NCBI GenBank assembly: GCA_023269235.1
Contig: JAHFTW010000015.1
Span: 1-36,864 of the forward strand
From: Thermoplasmata archaeon
Lineage (GTDB): Archaea > Thermoplasmatota > E2 > JACPAO01 > JAHFTW01
Direction: 5' to 3'
Length of the DNA stretch: 36,864 nt
This document shows, one piece after another, positions 18,047 to 25,621 of the stretch. Each line of letters begins with the position of its first letter. The first letter of the stretch is position 1. A model generated the notes under the pieces. It was not told the origin of the DNA. It saw only the letters and a program-made list of their open reading frames with translations, and made no database searches. Position numbers and translations under genes: made by a program.

Positions 18047-18940
18047 ATGACCGCCTCCTTGACGCCTCCTGGCGCGCAACCCATCTGGGACGGCGTTCTC
18101 GTCCGCTTCGGCGAGATCGGCATCAAATCCAGCTCCGTGCGCGCCCGCATGGTGAGCCGGCTGCGCTCGAACCTGATGGACCAGATGCTGCGGCGCAAGA
18201 CGGAAGGCGATGTCGAAGTGCGCGGCTCCCGCCTGTGGATGCGCGGCGCGGACACCGACGCGCTCCTCGATGCGGCAGTCCACACCTTCGGTGTCGTCTC
18301 CGCGAGCCCCGTGCGCCGCGTCGCCCCGACGATGGAGGCCCTCGTCGCGGCCGCGCCGCCGCTCGCCCTGAGCCGGCCGTGGACCCGCTTCGCCATCCGG
18401 GCCCGCCGTGAGGGCAACCAGGAGTTCAGCAGCCAGGACGTCGGCATCCAGGCCGGGTCCGCCGTTTTCCGCGCCGCCGAGGCCGCCGGACGCAAGCCCA
18501 AGGTGGACCTCAAGTCGCCCGAGTTCGAGCTCCACATCGACGTCCGCCAGGACGCCGCCTACATCTTCCTCGACGGCGCCGAAGGCCCCGGCGGCATCCC
18601 GACGGCGACGCAAGGCAAGGTCGTCTGCACCCTCCGCGACCGCAACGACGCGCTGGCGGCCTGGTTCATGCTGCGCCGCGGCTGCTCGGTCGCCCCCGCC
18701 GGCAACGTGGACCCCGCGCTCCTCTCGCACTTGCGCGGCTGGGGCCTCTCGAAGCCCATCGGCTCCGACGTGCCCGAGGCCGCCATGACCTGGAAGGCCA
18801 TGGCCATCGCGAGCGGCGAGACCCTGGACCAGCCGGTCGCGCCCCCCGTTGCCGGCGGGATGCCCGTCCTGCGCCCCCTGTACGGCCTCGACCCCGAGGA
18901 GCGCGCGCGGTGGATGCTGCGCTCGGGCTTGGGGGGATGA
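18047..18940 (+). CDS. ThiI-like THUMP protein with a degenerate AANH domain
   Basis: 297 residues, shorter than ThiI (usually about 380-480). The N-terminal NFLD-like part has VRFGEIGIKSSSVRARM, the hallmark of ThiI. A THUMP domain follows (about residues 65-180) with ARREGNQEFSSQDVG, VDLKSPEFELHIDV and GPGGIPTATQGKV. Next should come the SGGxDS PP-loop of the ATP-binding AANH domain. Instead the sequence reads TLRDRNDALAAWFMLRRGC (from residue 195): the flanking AAWxMxRRG helix remains but the nucleotide loop is lost. No rhodanese domain is seen. It probably still binds RNA but cannot adenylate U8 for 4-thiouridine synthesis. The ATG is fixed by the promoter 31 nt upstream. The next gene starts 4 nt after its stop. 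Confidence 0.82.
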   Translation: MTASLTPPGAQPIWDGVLVRFGEIGIKSSSVRARMVSRLRSNLMDQMLRRKTEGDVEVRGSRLWMRGADTDALLDAAVHTFGVVSASPVRRVAPTMEALVAAAPPLALSRPWTRFAIRARREGNQEFSSQDVGIQAGSAVFRAAEAAGRKPKVDLKSPEFELHIDVRQDAAYIFLDGAEGPGGIPTATQGKVVCTLRDRNDALAAWFMLRRGCSVAPAGNVDPALLSHLRGWGLSKPIGSDVPEAAMTWKAMAIASGETLDQPVAPPVAGGMPVLRPLYGLDPEERARWMLRSGLGG

Positions 18941-18944
18941 CCGC

Positions 18945-19916
18945 GTGGCGCGCGTCCTCGTGGCGGGCGCCGGGGCCATCGGGCAGTGGCTGGGCGCGCG
19001 CCTCCAGCAAGCCGGCCACAGTGTCCAACTCCTGACCACGGCGCGTCACGTCGCGCCGCTGCGCGCCCTCCGCATCAGCGGCCTCGCTTCCTGGTCTGGC
19101 GCCCTCGACGCGGTGACCGCCCCCGAGGACGCGACGGGCCCGTTCGAGGCCGTCGTCCTCACATGCAAGGCGAACCAGACGCAGCACCTCGCCCCCGCCG
19201 TCGCCCCGCTCCTGGCGCCAAGCGGCGTCTTCCTCTCGCTCCAGAACGGCCTCGGCAACGCGCAGAAGATCGCCCGCTCCGTCCCGGCCGGGCGCATCGC
19301 GGTCGCGCTCACCAGCCACGGGGTCATGCTCGAGGCGCCCGGCCGCATCCGCCACGCCGGCGCCGGCGCCACCCTGGTCGGCCCCGGCCCCGACGGCGAC
19401 GAAGCACCGGCCCGCAAGGCGCTCCAGCTCCTCGCCGACGCGGGCCTCGAGCCCGAGTGGCACGACGCGATGCGCGGCTTCGTCTGGCGCAAGGCGCTCA
19501 TCAACCACGCCGTCAACCCCGTCGCGGCGCTCCACCTCGTCGCCAACGGCGAGGTGCTCGCGCGGCCCGAGCTGCACGCTCTCGCCTCCACAATGCTGCG
19601 CGAAGGGCTGGCCCTCGCCGAGCGCGGCCGCGTCCCGCTCCCGCCCGGCGACCTGCAGGGCCTGCTCGACAGCACGCTGCGCAAGACGGCCGCCAACCGC
19701 GTCTCGATGCTGCAGGACGTCGAGGCGAAGCGTCCGACCGAGATTGAGCAACTCACGGGGCGCATGGTGCGCCTCGGCGAGAAACTCCTCGTCTCTATGC
19801 CCCGCAGCGAGGCCGTGTACGGCCGCGTCAAGGACCTCGAGACGAGCTACCTCGGCGCCGAGCGTGTGCGGCAGACGGTGTGGGACGAACTGCCGTGGGA
19901 ACTGGAGCCGTTCTGA
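18945..19916 (+). CDS. panE: 2-dehydropantoate 2-reductase (ketopantoate reductase)
   Basis: 323 residues from GTG 18945, with a GGGGG ribosome site about 8 nt upstream. It reduces 2-dehydropantoate to pantoate with NAD(P)H, a step toward coenzyme A. The Rossmann loop is GAGAIG (residues 8-13). LSLQNGLGN carries the conserved substrate-side Asn. The catalytic residues are Lys183 and Asn187 (WRKALINHAVNP), spaced as in the Escherichia coli enzyme (K176/N180), and Glu266 lies in PTEIEQLTG. Length and residues agree with a working enzyme. It follows the ThiI-like gene by 4 nt and probably shares its transcript. Confidence 0.9.
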   Translation: MARVLVAGAGAIGQWLGARLQQAGHSVQLLTTARHVAPLRALRISGLASWSGALDAVTAPEDATGPFEAVVLTCKANQTQHLAPAVAPLLAPSGVFLSLQNGLGNAQKIARSVPAGRIAVALTSHGVMLEAPGRIRHAGAGATLVGPGPDGDEAPARKALQLLADAGLEPEWHDAMRGFVWRKALINHAVNPVAALHLVANGEVLARPELHALASTMLREGLALAERGRVPLPPGDLQGLLDSTLRKTAANRVSMLQDVEAKRPTEIEQLTGRMVRLGEKLLVSMPRSEAVYGRVKDLETSYLGAERVRQTVWDELPWELEPF

Positions 19917-20020
19917 ACCGCCTTGCAGCGTTGTGGCGCGCTGGGCCGGCCACCACGTTCCATCTGAACTGACGCTTGGCAACCGGAAAGGGTCATACCG
20001 GGCGCGGCCGGTGCTGCTGC

Positions 20021-21223
20021 ATGGCCGAGAACCCTTACGGCGCCGTGAACCCGCCCATCGTGCGCTCCAGCACCTTCAGCTACCCCACGGCGGGCGAGGG
20101 CGCGCGCCGTTTCCAGGTCGCGGGTGGCGCCGCGGGCGAGCCCGGCCTCTTCTACAGCCGCATGGACAACCCGACGGTCGCCGCGCTCGAGGAGCATCTC
20201 GCCAAGCTCGAAGGGGGGGAGGCCTGCGTCGCCACCGCGAGCGGCATGGGCGCCATCTTCGCGGCCCTCATGGGCCACCTCAAGCCCGGCAGCCGCATCG
20301 TCGCCGACCCCTGCGTGTACGGCTGCACCCACACGCTCCTCGACAAGCTCGCCAAGTGGGGCGTCCAAGTCGTGCGCTGCGACACCAGCGACCCCGCCGC
20401 CCTCGCGGCCGCCATCGGTCGTAAGGTCGACGTCGTCTTCATCGAGACCCCGATGAACCCGACCCTGCGCCTCGTGGACCTCAAAGGCGCCGCCAAGATG
20501 ACGCACGCCGCCGGCGGCCTCCTCATGGTGGACAACACGTTCTGCACGCCCGCCGCGCAGAAGCCGCTCGCGCTGGGCGCCGACCTGGTCATCCACAGCC
20601 TCACGAAGGGCATCAACGGCCACAGCGACCTTCTCGCCGGCGCCGTCATCGGCCCCGCCAAGCTCGTGCGCTCCGCCTGGGACTGGCGCAAGGACGCCGG
20701 CGCCGTGCTCGACGCCGACACCGCCTGGCACGTCCTGCGCGGCGCGCAGACCCTCGAGGTGCGCACCACGCGCGCCAACGCGAGCGCCCTCGCCGTCGCC
20801 CAGGCGCTCGCCGCCGAGGGCGTGCGCACGAGCCACCCGCTCCTGCCCAACCACCCGGACCACAAACTCGCCAAGGCACAGATGCCCGCGGGCTGCTGCG
20901 TCCTCACGCTCGACTTGGAGTCCGAGAAGGCGGCGCACCGCTTCCTCGACCGCCTCACGCTCGTCGCCCGCGCCGTGAGCCTGGGCGGCTACGAGTCGCT
21001 CGCCAGCCACCCCTGGAGCACGACGCACAGCGCCCTCCCGGAACCCGCGCGCCGCTCCGCCGGCATCACGCCCGGCCTCATCCGCCTCAGCTGCGGCATC
21101 GAGCCGCTCGAGGCCATCATGGCTGACGTCCTTGGGGCCCTGGAGCGCCGGCCCGCGATGCGGATGGGCGCCAAGGCCCCGAAAGGCACCGCCACCCTCA
21201 CGATGAAGGCGCGCCGCGCCTGA
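20021..21223 (+). CDS. Cys/Met-metabolism PLP-dependent enzyme (cystathionine/methionine gamma-lyase family)
   Basis: 400 residues from ATG 20021; a TTG at 19976 is in frame but adds only a Cys/Gly-rich stretch. Family motifs: PPIVRSSTFSYP near the N-terminus, FYSRMDNPT (phosphate-binding Tyr/Arg), the PLP-stacking ATASGMGAI region, DNTFCTP, and the PLP Lys196 in HSLTKGINGHSD. The C-terminus contains RLSCGIEPLEAI. The family includes cystathionine beta/gamma-lyase, cystathionine gamma-synthase and methionine gamma-lyase; the precise reaction cannot be told here. The usual N-terminal T(R/L)..HAG segment is absent, so the protein starts later than most homologues. Its stop overlaps the ATG of the next gene (TGATG). 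Confidence 0.88.
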   Translation: MAENPYGAVNPPIVRSSTFSYPTAGEGARRFQVAGGAAGEPGLFYSRMDNPTVAALEEHLAKLEGGEACVATASGMGAIFAALMGHLKPGSRIVADPCVYGCTHTLLDKLAKWGVQVVRCDTSDPAALAAAIGRKVDVVFIETPMNPTLRLVDLKGAAKMTHAAGGLLMVDNTFCTPAAQKPLALGADLVIHSLTKGINGHSDLLAGAVIGPAKLVRSAWDWRKDAGAVLDADTAWHVLRGAQTLEVRTTRANASALAVAQALAAEGVRTSHPLLPNHPDHKLAKAQMPAGCCVLTLDLESEKAAHRFLDRLTLVARAVSLGGYESLASHPWSTTHSALPEPARRSAGITPGLIRLSCGIEPLEAIMADVLGALERRPAMRMGAKAPKGTATLTMKARRA

Positions 21224-21591
21224 TGCGCGCCGTCGTCGCGGTCCCGGTCGTCGCGGGCGCCCTGCTCGTGGCGTTCTTCCTAACGTTCAACAGTCTGTTC
21301 AGTGACGGCCCACGGGACCCGCTCCATCCCGAACGCCTCGTCGTGGAGACGCTCATCCTGGGCCTCCACGGCGGGCTCGCCGCCATCGGTGCACGATGGG
21401 GCGGCGACCGCTGGTGGACCTGGGCGCTGCGCGCCGCCGGCCCTAGCGTCGTCATCGCGCTCCTTTATGGGTCGCGCGAGACGGGAATCTTGGGGCTGGC
21501 CGTCCTCGCGGCTGCCTTGGCGGCCACGGGCGCGGTCGCCGGCGCGTGGCTCGGACGGCGCCGCGCGACGGCGCTTGCGCCGTCGGCTTGA
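21223..21591 (+). CDS. Small membrane protein coupled to the PLP enzyme
   Basis: 122 residues. The ATG shares one base with the TGA of the preceding gene. Hydrophobic segments lie near residues 4-22, 44-58, 68-82 and 90-110, and the end is basic (LGRRRATALAPSA). No family recognised. The one-base overlap implies coupled expression with the Cys/Met enzyme, but I see no motif that would make it a transporter. It converges on rps10 across a 125-bp region of hairpins and a purine tract. Confidence 0.6.
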   Translation: MRAVVAVPVVAGALLVAFFLTFNSLFSDGPRDPLHPERLVVETLILGLHGGLAAIGARWGGDRWWTWALRAAGPSVVIALLYGSRETGILGLAVLAAALAATGAVAGAWLGRRRATALAPSA

Positions 21592-21598
21592 CCTGGCA

Positions 21599-21626
21599 GA
21601 AAAGGGAGGAGGAAGGGAGAAGGCGA
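21599..21626 (-). terminator. Polypyrimidine terminator downstream of rps10/EF-1 alpha
   Basis: On the minus strand this reads as a run of C and T (CTTCTCCCTTCCTCC...TTTT). It lies beyond three hairpins (21701-21718, 21665-21682, 21636-21653) after the rps10 stop. Similar tracts follow rpl15 and the zinc-ribbon gene, so this seems to be the terminator style of this genome. Confidence 0.5.
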
Positions 21627-21635
21627 GATGTGTTC

Positions 21636-21653
21636 GCGGCGCTGCTGCGCCGC
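21636..21653. repeat. Hairpin GCGGCGC-TGCT-GCGCCGC
   Basis: A perfect 7-bp stem with a 4-nt loop in the rps10 3' region, between the paired hairpins and the polypyrimidine tract. It may shape the 3' end of the transcript. Confidence 0.45.
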
Positions 21654-21664
21654 TTGCTCGTGCT

Positions 21665-21718
21665 GCCCGTCTCACGACGGGCCGCACGCGTTGACGAGCC
21701 GACGGGCTTGCGCCCGTC
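21665..21718. repeat. Two hairpins sharing the same arms
   Basis: GCCCGTC-TCAC-GACGGGC (21665-21682) and GACGGGC-TTGC-GCCCGTC (21701-21718) are perfect 7-bp stems with 4-nt loops. The second includes part of the rps10 stop codon. Because all four arms are the same sequence or its complement, other pairings are possible. Confidence 0.6.
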
Positions 21719-22031
21719 AGCTCCTCAACATGATCTCGATGTTGACGCCGTCAGGGACCTGGATGCGCATGAGCTGGCGCAGGGCGCGGTCGTCCGCGTC
21801 CAAGTCGATGAGGCGCTTGTGCACGCGCATCTGCCAGCGGTCCCAGGTCTCGGCGCCCTCGCCGTCCGGCGCCTTGCGGGCGGGGACGATGAGCTTCTTC
21901 GTCGGCAGGGGGATGGGTCCCGCCATGCTGACGCCGGTGCGCTCGGAGATGAGCTTGATCTGCGAGCAGACCGAGTCCACCTTGTTGGGGTCCGTGCCGG
22001 TGAGGCTGATGCGGGCCTTCGAGTTCGCCAT
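21717..22031 (-). CDS. rps10: Small-subunit ribosomal protein uS10
   Basis: 104 residues, full length for archaeal uS10. It starts [20 protein letters not shown], contains [18 protein letters not shown], and ends [16 protein letters not shown]. It is part of the 30S head near the mRNA entry; the bacterial homologue also acts in antitermination. The ATG at 22031 is preceded by GGTGATT at 4 nt, the strongest ribosome-site type in the window. It lies 28 bp downstream of the EF-1 alpha gene on the same strand, the usual archaeal tuf-rps10 pairing. The penultimate codons TTG AGG are unusual for this GC-rich region. Confidence 0.97.
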   Translation of the reverse strand: MANSKARISLTGTDPNKVDSVCSQIKLISERTGVSMAGPIPLPTKKLIVPARKAPDGEGAETWDRWQMRVHKRLIDLDADDRALRQLMRIQVPDGVNIEIMLRS

Positions 22032-22059
22032 GGTGAATCACCGTTTCCGGGATTCCGCC

Positions 22060-23319
22060 TTAGCGGGGCTCGACGTCGATGGCGACGCCGACGGCGACGG
22101 TCTGGCCCATGTCGCGGATGGCGAAGCGGCCGAGCGGGGGGAACTCCGTGGCCTTCTCGACAACCATCGGCTTGGTCGGCTGGATCTTCACGACGCCGGA
22201 GTCGCCGTTCTTCATGAACGACTTGTCCTCCTGCTCCTTGCCAGCGCGGACGACCTTCTTGATCTCCGTGATGGTGCAGGCGTTCTGCGCGGTGTAGGCG
22301 TGGAACACGGGCGTGTAGCCGACGGCGATGACCGACGGGTGGTTCAGCACGATGATCTGCGCCGTGAACGTCTTGGCGACGGTCGCGGGCTTGTCCGTGG
22401 GCGCGCAGACGTCGCCGCGGCGGATGTCGTCCTTGGCGAGGCCGCGGCAGTTGAAGCCGACGTTGTCGCCAGGGCCGGCCTGGGGCAGCATCTCGTGGTG
22501 CATCTCGACCGACTTGACCTCAGCGGACTTGTTGCTGGGGTTGAAGTGGACGTTCATGCCGGGCTTGATCAGGCCGGTCTCGACCTTGCCGACAGGGACG
22601 GTGCCGATGCCGGTGATGGTGTAGACGTCCTGGATGGGCAGGCGCAGGGGCTTGTCCGTGGGCTTGTTGGGCAGGACGAAGTTGTCGATGGCGGCCAGGA
22701 GCGTGGGGCCCTTGTACCAGGCCATCTCGGGGGCGGCCTTGCCGATGTTGACGCCGCTGAAGGCGGCGACCGGCACGAACTGGACCTTCTCGTCCTTGAA
22801 GCCGATGAGCTTGGTGTACTTCTTGACGCCATCCACGGCCTCCTTGAACTTGTCCTCGGCCCAGTTGACGGCGTCCATCTTGTTGATGGCGACCACGAGC
22901 TGGTCGATGCCGAGGGTCTTCGCGAGGAAGATGTGCTCCTTCGTCTGGGCCTGGGGGCCCTCGATGGCGGAGCAGGTGAGGATCGCCGCGTCAGCCTGGC
23001 TGGCGCCGGTGATCATGTTCTTCACGAAGTCGCGGTGCCCGGGGGCGTCGATGATCGTGAAGTAGTACTTGTCGGTGTCAAACTTCTTGTGCGAGACGTC
23101 GATGGTGACACCGCGCTCGCGCTCCTCCTTGAGGTTGTCCATCACCCAGGCGAGGAAGAACGAGCCCTTGCCCTTCTCGGCGGACTCCTTCTTGAAGCGC
23201 TCAATTTCGTGGGCCGGGAACTGGCCGGTGTCCAGCATCAGGCGGCCGACCAGCGTGCTCTTGCCGTGGTCGACGTGTCCGATGACGACGAGGTTCATGT
23301 GGGGCTTGTTGCTTGCCAT
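22060..23319 (-). CDS. tuf: Translation elongation factor 1 alpha (EF-Tu equivalent)
   Basis: 419 residues. The GTPase motifs are intact: GHVDHGKST (P-loop, near residue 14), DAPGH, and NKMD, with the archaeal/eukaryotic-type insert [19 protein letters not shown] and the ERERGVTID effector region. Domains 2 and 3 follow with [14 protein letters not shown] and the [16 protein letters not shown]-terminus. It delivers aminoacyl-tRNA to the ribosome. GGTGATT lies 4 nt upstream of the ATG at 23319. The nearest good TATA-like box (near 23473) would give a leader of roughly 125 nt, long for this genome. Confidence 0.98.
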   Translation of the reverse strand: MASNKPHMNLVVIGHVDHGKSTLVGRLMLDTGQFPAHEIERFKKESAEKGKGSFFLAWVMDNLKEERERGVTIDVSHKKFDTDKYYFTIIDAPGHRDFVKNMITGASQADAAILTCSAIEGPQAQTKEHIFLAKTLGIDQLVVAINKMDAVNWAEDKFKEAVDGVKKYTKLIGFKDEKVQFVPVAAFSGVNIGKAAPEMAWYKGPTLLAAIDNFVLPNKPTDKPLRLPIQDVYTITGIGTVPVGKVETGLIKPGMNVHFNPSNKSAEVKSVEMHHEMLPQAGPGDNVGFNCRGLAKDDIRRGDVCAPTDKPATVAKTFTAQIIVLNHPSVIAVGYTPVFHAYTAQNACTITEIKKVVRAGKEQEDKSFMKNGDSGVVKIQPTKPMVVEKATEFPPLGRFAIRDMGQTVAVGVAIDVEPR

Positions 23320-23467
23320 GGGGAATCACCCTAGACATCCGCGCGGGGCCTCGCGACGCGCCGGCAAAGGGCGGCCAAGGGCCTGCGTCTCTGCCGAAGA
23401 AGCCACGGGGCTCCCGCGGGACGGCTCCTGTCGGAACCGTTGCGGATGGAACCGCCGACAGACCCCC

Positions 23468-23478
23468 CCTATATGACC
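23468..23478 (-). promoter_or_regulatory. Candidate TATA box of EF-1 alpha
   Basis: Minus-strand GTCATATAGGG is the only AT-rich core in this stretch. It is nearly palindromic, so direction is uncertain. If used, the leader would be about 125 nt. Confidence 0.4.
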
Positions 23479-23558
23479 CTGGCGGGGCGGAACCCTGGCG
23501 GACCTCGGATTACGGAGCGCATCCGAGAGGGCCGCTAGGCCGTGGCGGTTCCGGCAGC

Positions 23559-23567
23559 CGTTTATCC
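23559..23567 (+). promoter_or_regulatory. TATA-like promoter of the zinc-ribbon gene
   Basis: CGTTTATCC sits about 25 nt before the hairpin at 23589, which would therefore form the very 5' end of the mRNA. Confidence 0.5.
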
Positions 23568-23588
23568 CATGAGGGACCTAGACGGAGC

Positions 23589-23609
23589 GATGGCCCGCAT
23601 TGGGCCATC
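23589..23609 (+). promoter_or_regulatory. 5'-terminal hairpin in the zinc-ribbon mRNA leader
   Basis: GATGGCCC-GCATT-GGGCCATC is a perfect 8-bp stem with a 5-nt loop, ending 12 nt before ATG 23622. The gene has no clear Shine-Dalgarno site, so the hairpin may influence translation start or RNA stability. Confidence 0.5.
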
Positions 23610-23621
23610 GAGTTGAAACCC

Positions 23622-23819
23622 ATGGGATACAATGACAGGGGGCCGCCCCGCGGGGGCGGCGGCGGATTCGGACGCGGCCCGCCCCGCGAGATGCACAAGG
23701 CGACCTGCTCCGACTGCAAGAAGGAGACCGAGGTCCCCTTCAAGCCGACCGAGGGCCGGCCGGTGTACTGCCGGGACTGCTACCCCAAGCACGCCCCGCC
23801 GCGCACGAACCGCTTCTAA
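23622..23819 (+). CDS. RGG-tailed zinc-ribbon protein (65 aa)
   Basis: 65 residues. Residues 1-22 are a Gly/Arg/Pro low-complexity segment with RGG repeats. Residues 25-56 form a zinc ribbon with CSDC (29-32) and CRDC (50-53) and the typical spacer EVPFKPTEGRPVYC. Zinc ribbons with this EVPFxPxxGRPVxCxxC pattern are widespread in archaea and CPR bacteria as small proteins or tails of RNA-helicase-like proteins. Together with the RGG part this suggests nucleic-acid binding, probably RNA. The ATG at 23622 is chosen because the upstream reading crosses the promoter and hairpin. A polypyrimidine tract follows the stop. Confidence 0.85.
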   Translation: MGYNDRGPPRGGGGGFGRGPPREMHKATCSDCKKETEVPFKPTEGRPVYCRDCYPKHAPPRTNRF

Positions 23820-23833
23820 GCCTGCGGTTCAGC

Positions 23834-23868
23834 CCTCTTCCCCTTCTTCCCCAACCCCTTCTTTTCTT
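23834..23868 (+). terminator. Polypyrimidine terminator of the zinc-ribbon gene
   Basis: An almost unbroken C/T tract (CCTCTTCCCCTTCTTCC... ending CTTTTCTTC) starts 15 nt after the stop codon. It resembles the tracts after rps10 and rpl15. Confidence 0.5.
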
Positions 23869-23892
23869 CGGCTCGACGTTCCCGGCGACGGC

Positions 23893-23903
23893 AACCCTTT
23901 TGC
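23893..23903 (+). promoter_or_regulatory. TATA-like promoter of the Asp-box lipoprotein gene
   Basis: GCAACCCTTTTGC is centred about 30 nt before ATG 23928, so the message is probably leaderless. It shares GCAACCCTT with the promoter of the lipoprotein at 14413. Confidence 0.5.
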
Positions 23904-23927
23904 CCGGCCGCCCGCGTCGTCGTGCCC

Positions 23928-25442
23928 ATGCGTGTCCCCCTCGCGTCCGCCTTCCTCGCTTCCTTGATGCTGGCAGGCTGCCTCTCCGGTTCCCAAAGCT
24001 CGTCCAGCCTCGGCCCCGGTCCGGGCCCGCAGTCCATGGCCGAGCAGGAGGCCTTCGCGGCCCATCCGGCTCTCGCGGGATGGCAGCTTGACTGCACGCT
24101 TGGCTCCTACGAGCACGCGATGGACGACGCGTGGGCCCAGCTCTGCGTGGCCCGCGGCAGCCACACCCCCGGCTCGAAGGCCGAGATGTGGACCGCCGTG
24201 AACCCGAAAGACCCTGGCAACGTCGTGACGGGATCCAAGGACCTCAACCCTAGCTCCTCGCCGGGCTGCGTCTGGAACGGGCTGGCCGTCACGCACGACG
24301 CCGGCAAGACCTGGAAGGACGTCACCATCGGCGGCACGTACGAGTCGCGCGCGCCGGGCAGCCCCTTCTACGGATACTGGTGCAACACCGACCCGGACTT
24401 CCGCTTCACCGCGGACGGCGACCTGCACTACAGCGTCGAGATGTACGGCCTCTGCCTGCCCGTCCCTGCGCCCCTGACGGCCGTCTGCGACCTGAACGCG
24501 CACGGCGCCTCGACGGGCTGGAAGATTCTGCTCGCGACGAGCCACGACGGGGGCGACACCTTCCCGGACGTCATCACCTACCAACCGGATCTGGCCATCA
24601 CCACCGACTACAGCCGCATGGCGCGCTCTCCCACGACGAACACCGTGATCGAGGCCATCGGCTCCGAGGGTGGCTCGGGCTGCAACGTCCTGCGCTGGAC
24701 TCCCACCATGCCCCAATCGGCGACGTTCACGCCGGTCGTCACGAAGGACGGCATCCCGTGCAACTCTGGCGGCGGCTCCGGCGTCGCGGTGAGCGCGACC
24801 GGCACCATCGTCCTCATCGGCGCGGCGGGCGTCGTCGCACGCAGCACCGACGACGGGCTGACCTTCCTTGACTCCAACCCGCTCTTCAGCTTCAAGGGCA
24901 TCCCCGGCAGCTTCCCCGGCGGCGACTACCGCATCACAAACAACGTCGAGACCTCCTACGACTGGACGCAGGGCCCGCACCGCAACACGCTCTACGCGAC
25001 CTACGCGGCGGCGGAGCGCAGTGGCGACCAAGCGGACATCTACGTGCGCGCCTCCAAGGACGACGGCCGCACCTGGGGCGACGCGGTCCTCGTCAACGCC
25101 GACGGCCCGGGCGGCCTGCAGTGGATGCCCGGCGTCTCGGTCGCCGGCGACGGGTCGGTCCACGTCGCCTACATGGACCGCCACTACGACGTCGAGCACA
25201 ACCAGACGTGGATCGACATCACGCACGCCGTCAGCGTGGACGGCGGCAAGACCTGGGCGAACGAGCGCGTCACGACGAAGAGCTTCGACGGCAACCTCGG
25301 CGTGCACCAGGACGGCTTCCCGTTCATCGGCGACTACCTCGGCATCGACTGCGTCGGCGACGACTGCTGGATGGGCTTCCCGGACAGCTCGCTCGGCGAC
25401 GCACCCGTCATCGGCGGCGCGCACGTCCACAGAACCGGCTAG
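23928..25442 (+). CDS. Sialidase-like Asp-box (BNR) beta-propeller lipoprotein
   Basis: 504 residues from ATG 23928; a GTG six bases upstream is also possible. The N-terminus is a lipoprotein signal with the lipobox LAGC followed by LSGSQSSSS. At least five Asp-box repeats are visible along the chain: THDAGKTW, SHDGGDTF, STDDGLTF, SKDDGRTW and SVDGGKTW. This gives a sialidase-type propeller. I do not see a convincing set of catalytic Arg/Tyr/Glu residues of true sialidases, so binding or another hydrolytic role is equally possible. Several Cys (about ten) could form disulfides outside the cell. Like the gene at 14413 it begins GCLSGS after the lipid Cys. Confidence 0.82.
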   Translation: MRVPLASAFLASLMLAGCLSGSQSSSSLGPGPGPQSMAEQEAFAAHPALAGWQLDCTLGSYEHAMDDAWAQLCVARGSHTPGSKAEMWTAVNPKDPGNVVTGSKDLNPSSSPGCVWNGLAVTHDAGKTWKDVTIGGTYESRAPGSPFYGYWCNTDPDFRFTADGDLHYSVEMYGLCLPVPAPLTAVCDLNAHGASTGWKILLATSHDGGDTFPDVITYQPDLAITTDYSRMARSPTTNTVIEAIGSEGGSGCNVLRWTPTMPQSATFTPVVTKDGIPCNSGGGSGVAVSATGTIVLIGAAGVVARSTDDGLTFLDSNPLFSFKGIPGSFPGGDYRITNNVETSYDWTQGPHRNTLYATYAAAERSGDQADIYVRASKDDGRTWGDAVLVNADGPGGLQWMPGVSVAGDGSVHVAYMDRHYDVEHNQTWIDITHAVSVDGGKTWANERVTTKSFDGNLGVHQDGFPFIGDYLGIDCVGDDCWMGFPDSSLGDAPVIGGAHVHRTG

Positions 25443-25465
25443 GGCACGGGCAGCGGGCCTACGAA

Positions 25466-25477
25466 CCGCTTATGAAC
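25466..25477 (+). promoter_or_regulatory. TATA-like promoter of tRNA-Ile
   Basis: CCGCTTATGAAC is centred about 29 nt before the mature tRNA 5' end. A second AT-rich core, CCCTTAAG, lies nearer at 25480-25487. Confidence 0.45.
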
Positions 25478-25500
25478 CACCCTTAAGTCGGCGGCCCTGC

Positions 25501-25574
25501 GGGCCGGTAGCTTAGACTGGTTGAGCACCCGGCTGATAACCGGGAGGTCCACGGTTCGAATCCGTGCCGGCCCA
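25501..25574 (+). tRNA. tRNA-Ile (anticodon GAU)
   Basis: 74 nt. GGGCCGG pairs fully with CCGGCCC; the discriminator is A, and no CCA is encoded. The anticodon stem CCCGG/CCGGG holds CTGATAA, giving GAU. The T arm is CACGG-TTCGAAT-CCGTG. No intron. Confidence 0.96.
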
Positions 25575-25621
25575 TTCGTGACGCCCGCATCCAGAAGAAG
25601 GCGGACCGTTTCGGTCTCCGT

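Larger units (their letters stand above)
23320..23621. promoter_or_regulatory. Divergent control region of EF-1 alpha and the zinc-ribbon gene
   Basis: 302 bp without a supported gene. It holds, from left: the GGTGATT site of EF-1 alpha (23324-23330), a GC-rich stretch, a TATA-like CATATAGG on the minus strand (23468-23475), the plus-strand TATA-like CGTTTATCC (23559-23567) and a perfect 8-bp hairpin at 23589-23609. The frame of the zinc-ribbon gene is open upstream of its start, but the translation is low-complexity and not supported. Confidence 0.6.

Noticed and set aside
23320-23447. A riboswitch in the long EF-1 alpha leader
   Set aside because: The leader is GC-rich, but I could not match it to a known riboswitch core or find a clear competing terminator.
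23313-23621. An N-terminal extension of the zinc-ribbon protein
   Set aside because: It would cross the EF-1 alpha ribosome site and two promoter-like boxes; the sequence is low-complexity without conserved residues.
25575-25621. A separate promoter for tRNA-Arg between the two tRNAs
   Set aside because: The 47-nt spacer has no convincing TATA-like core; processing from the tRNA-Ile transcript is simpler.
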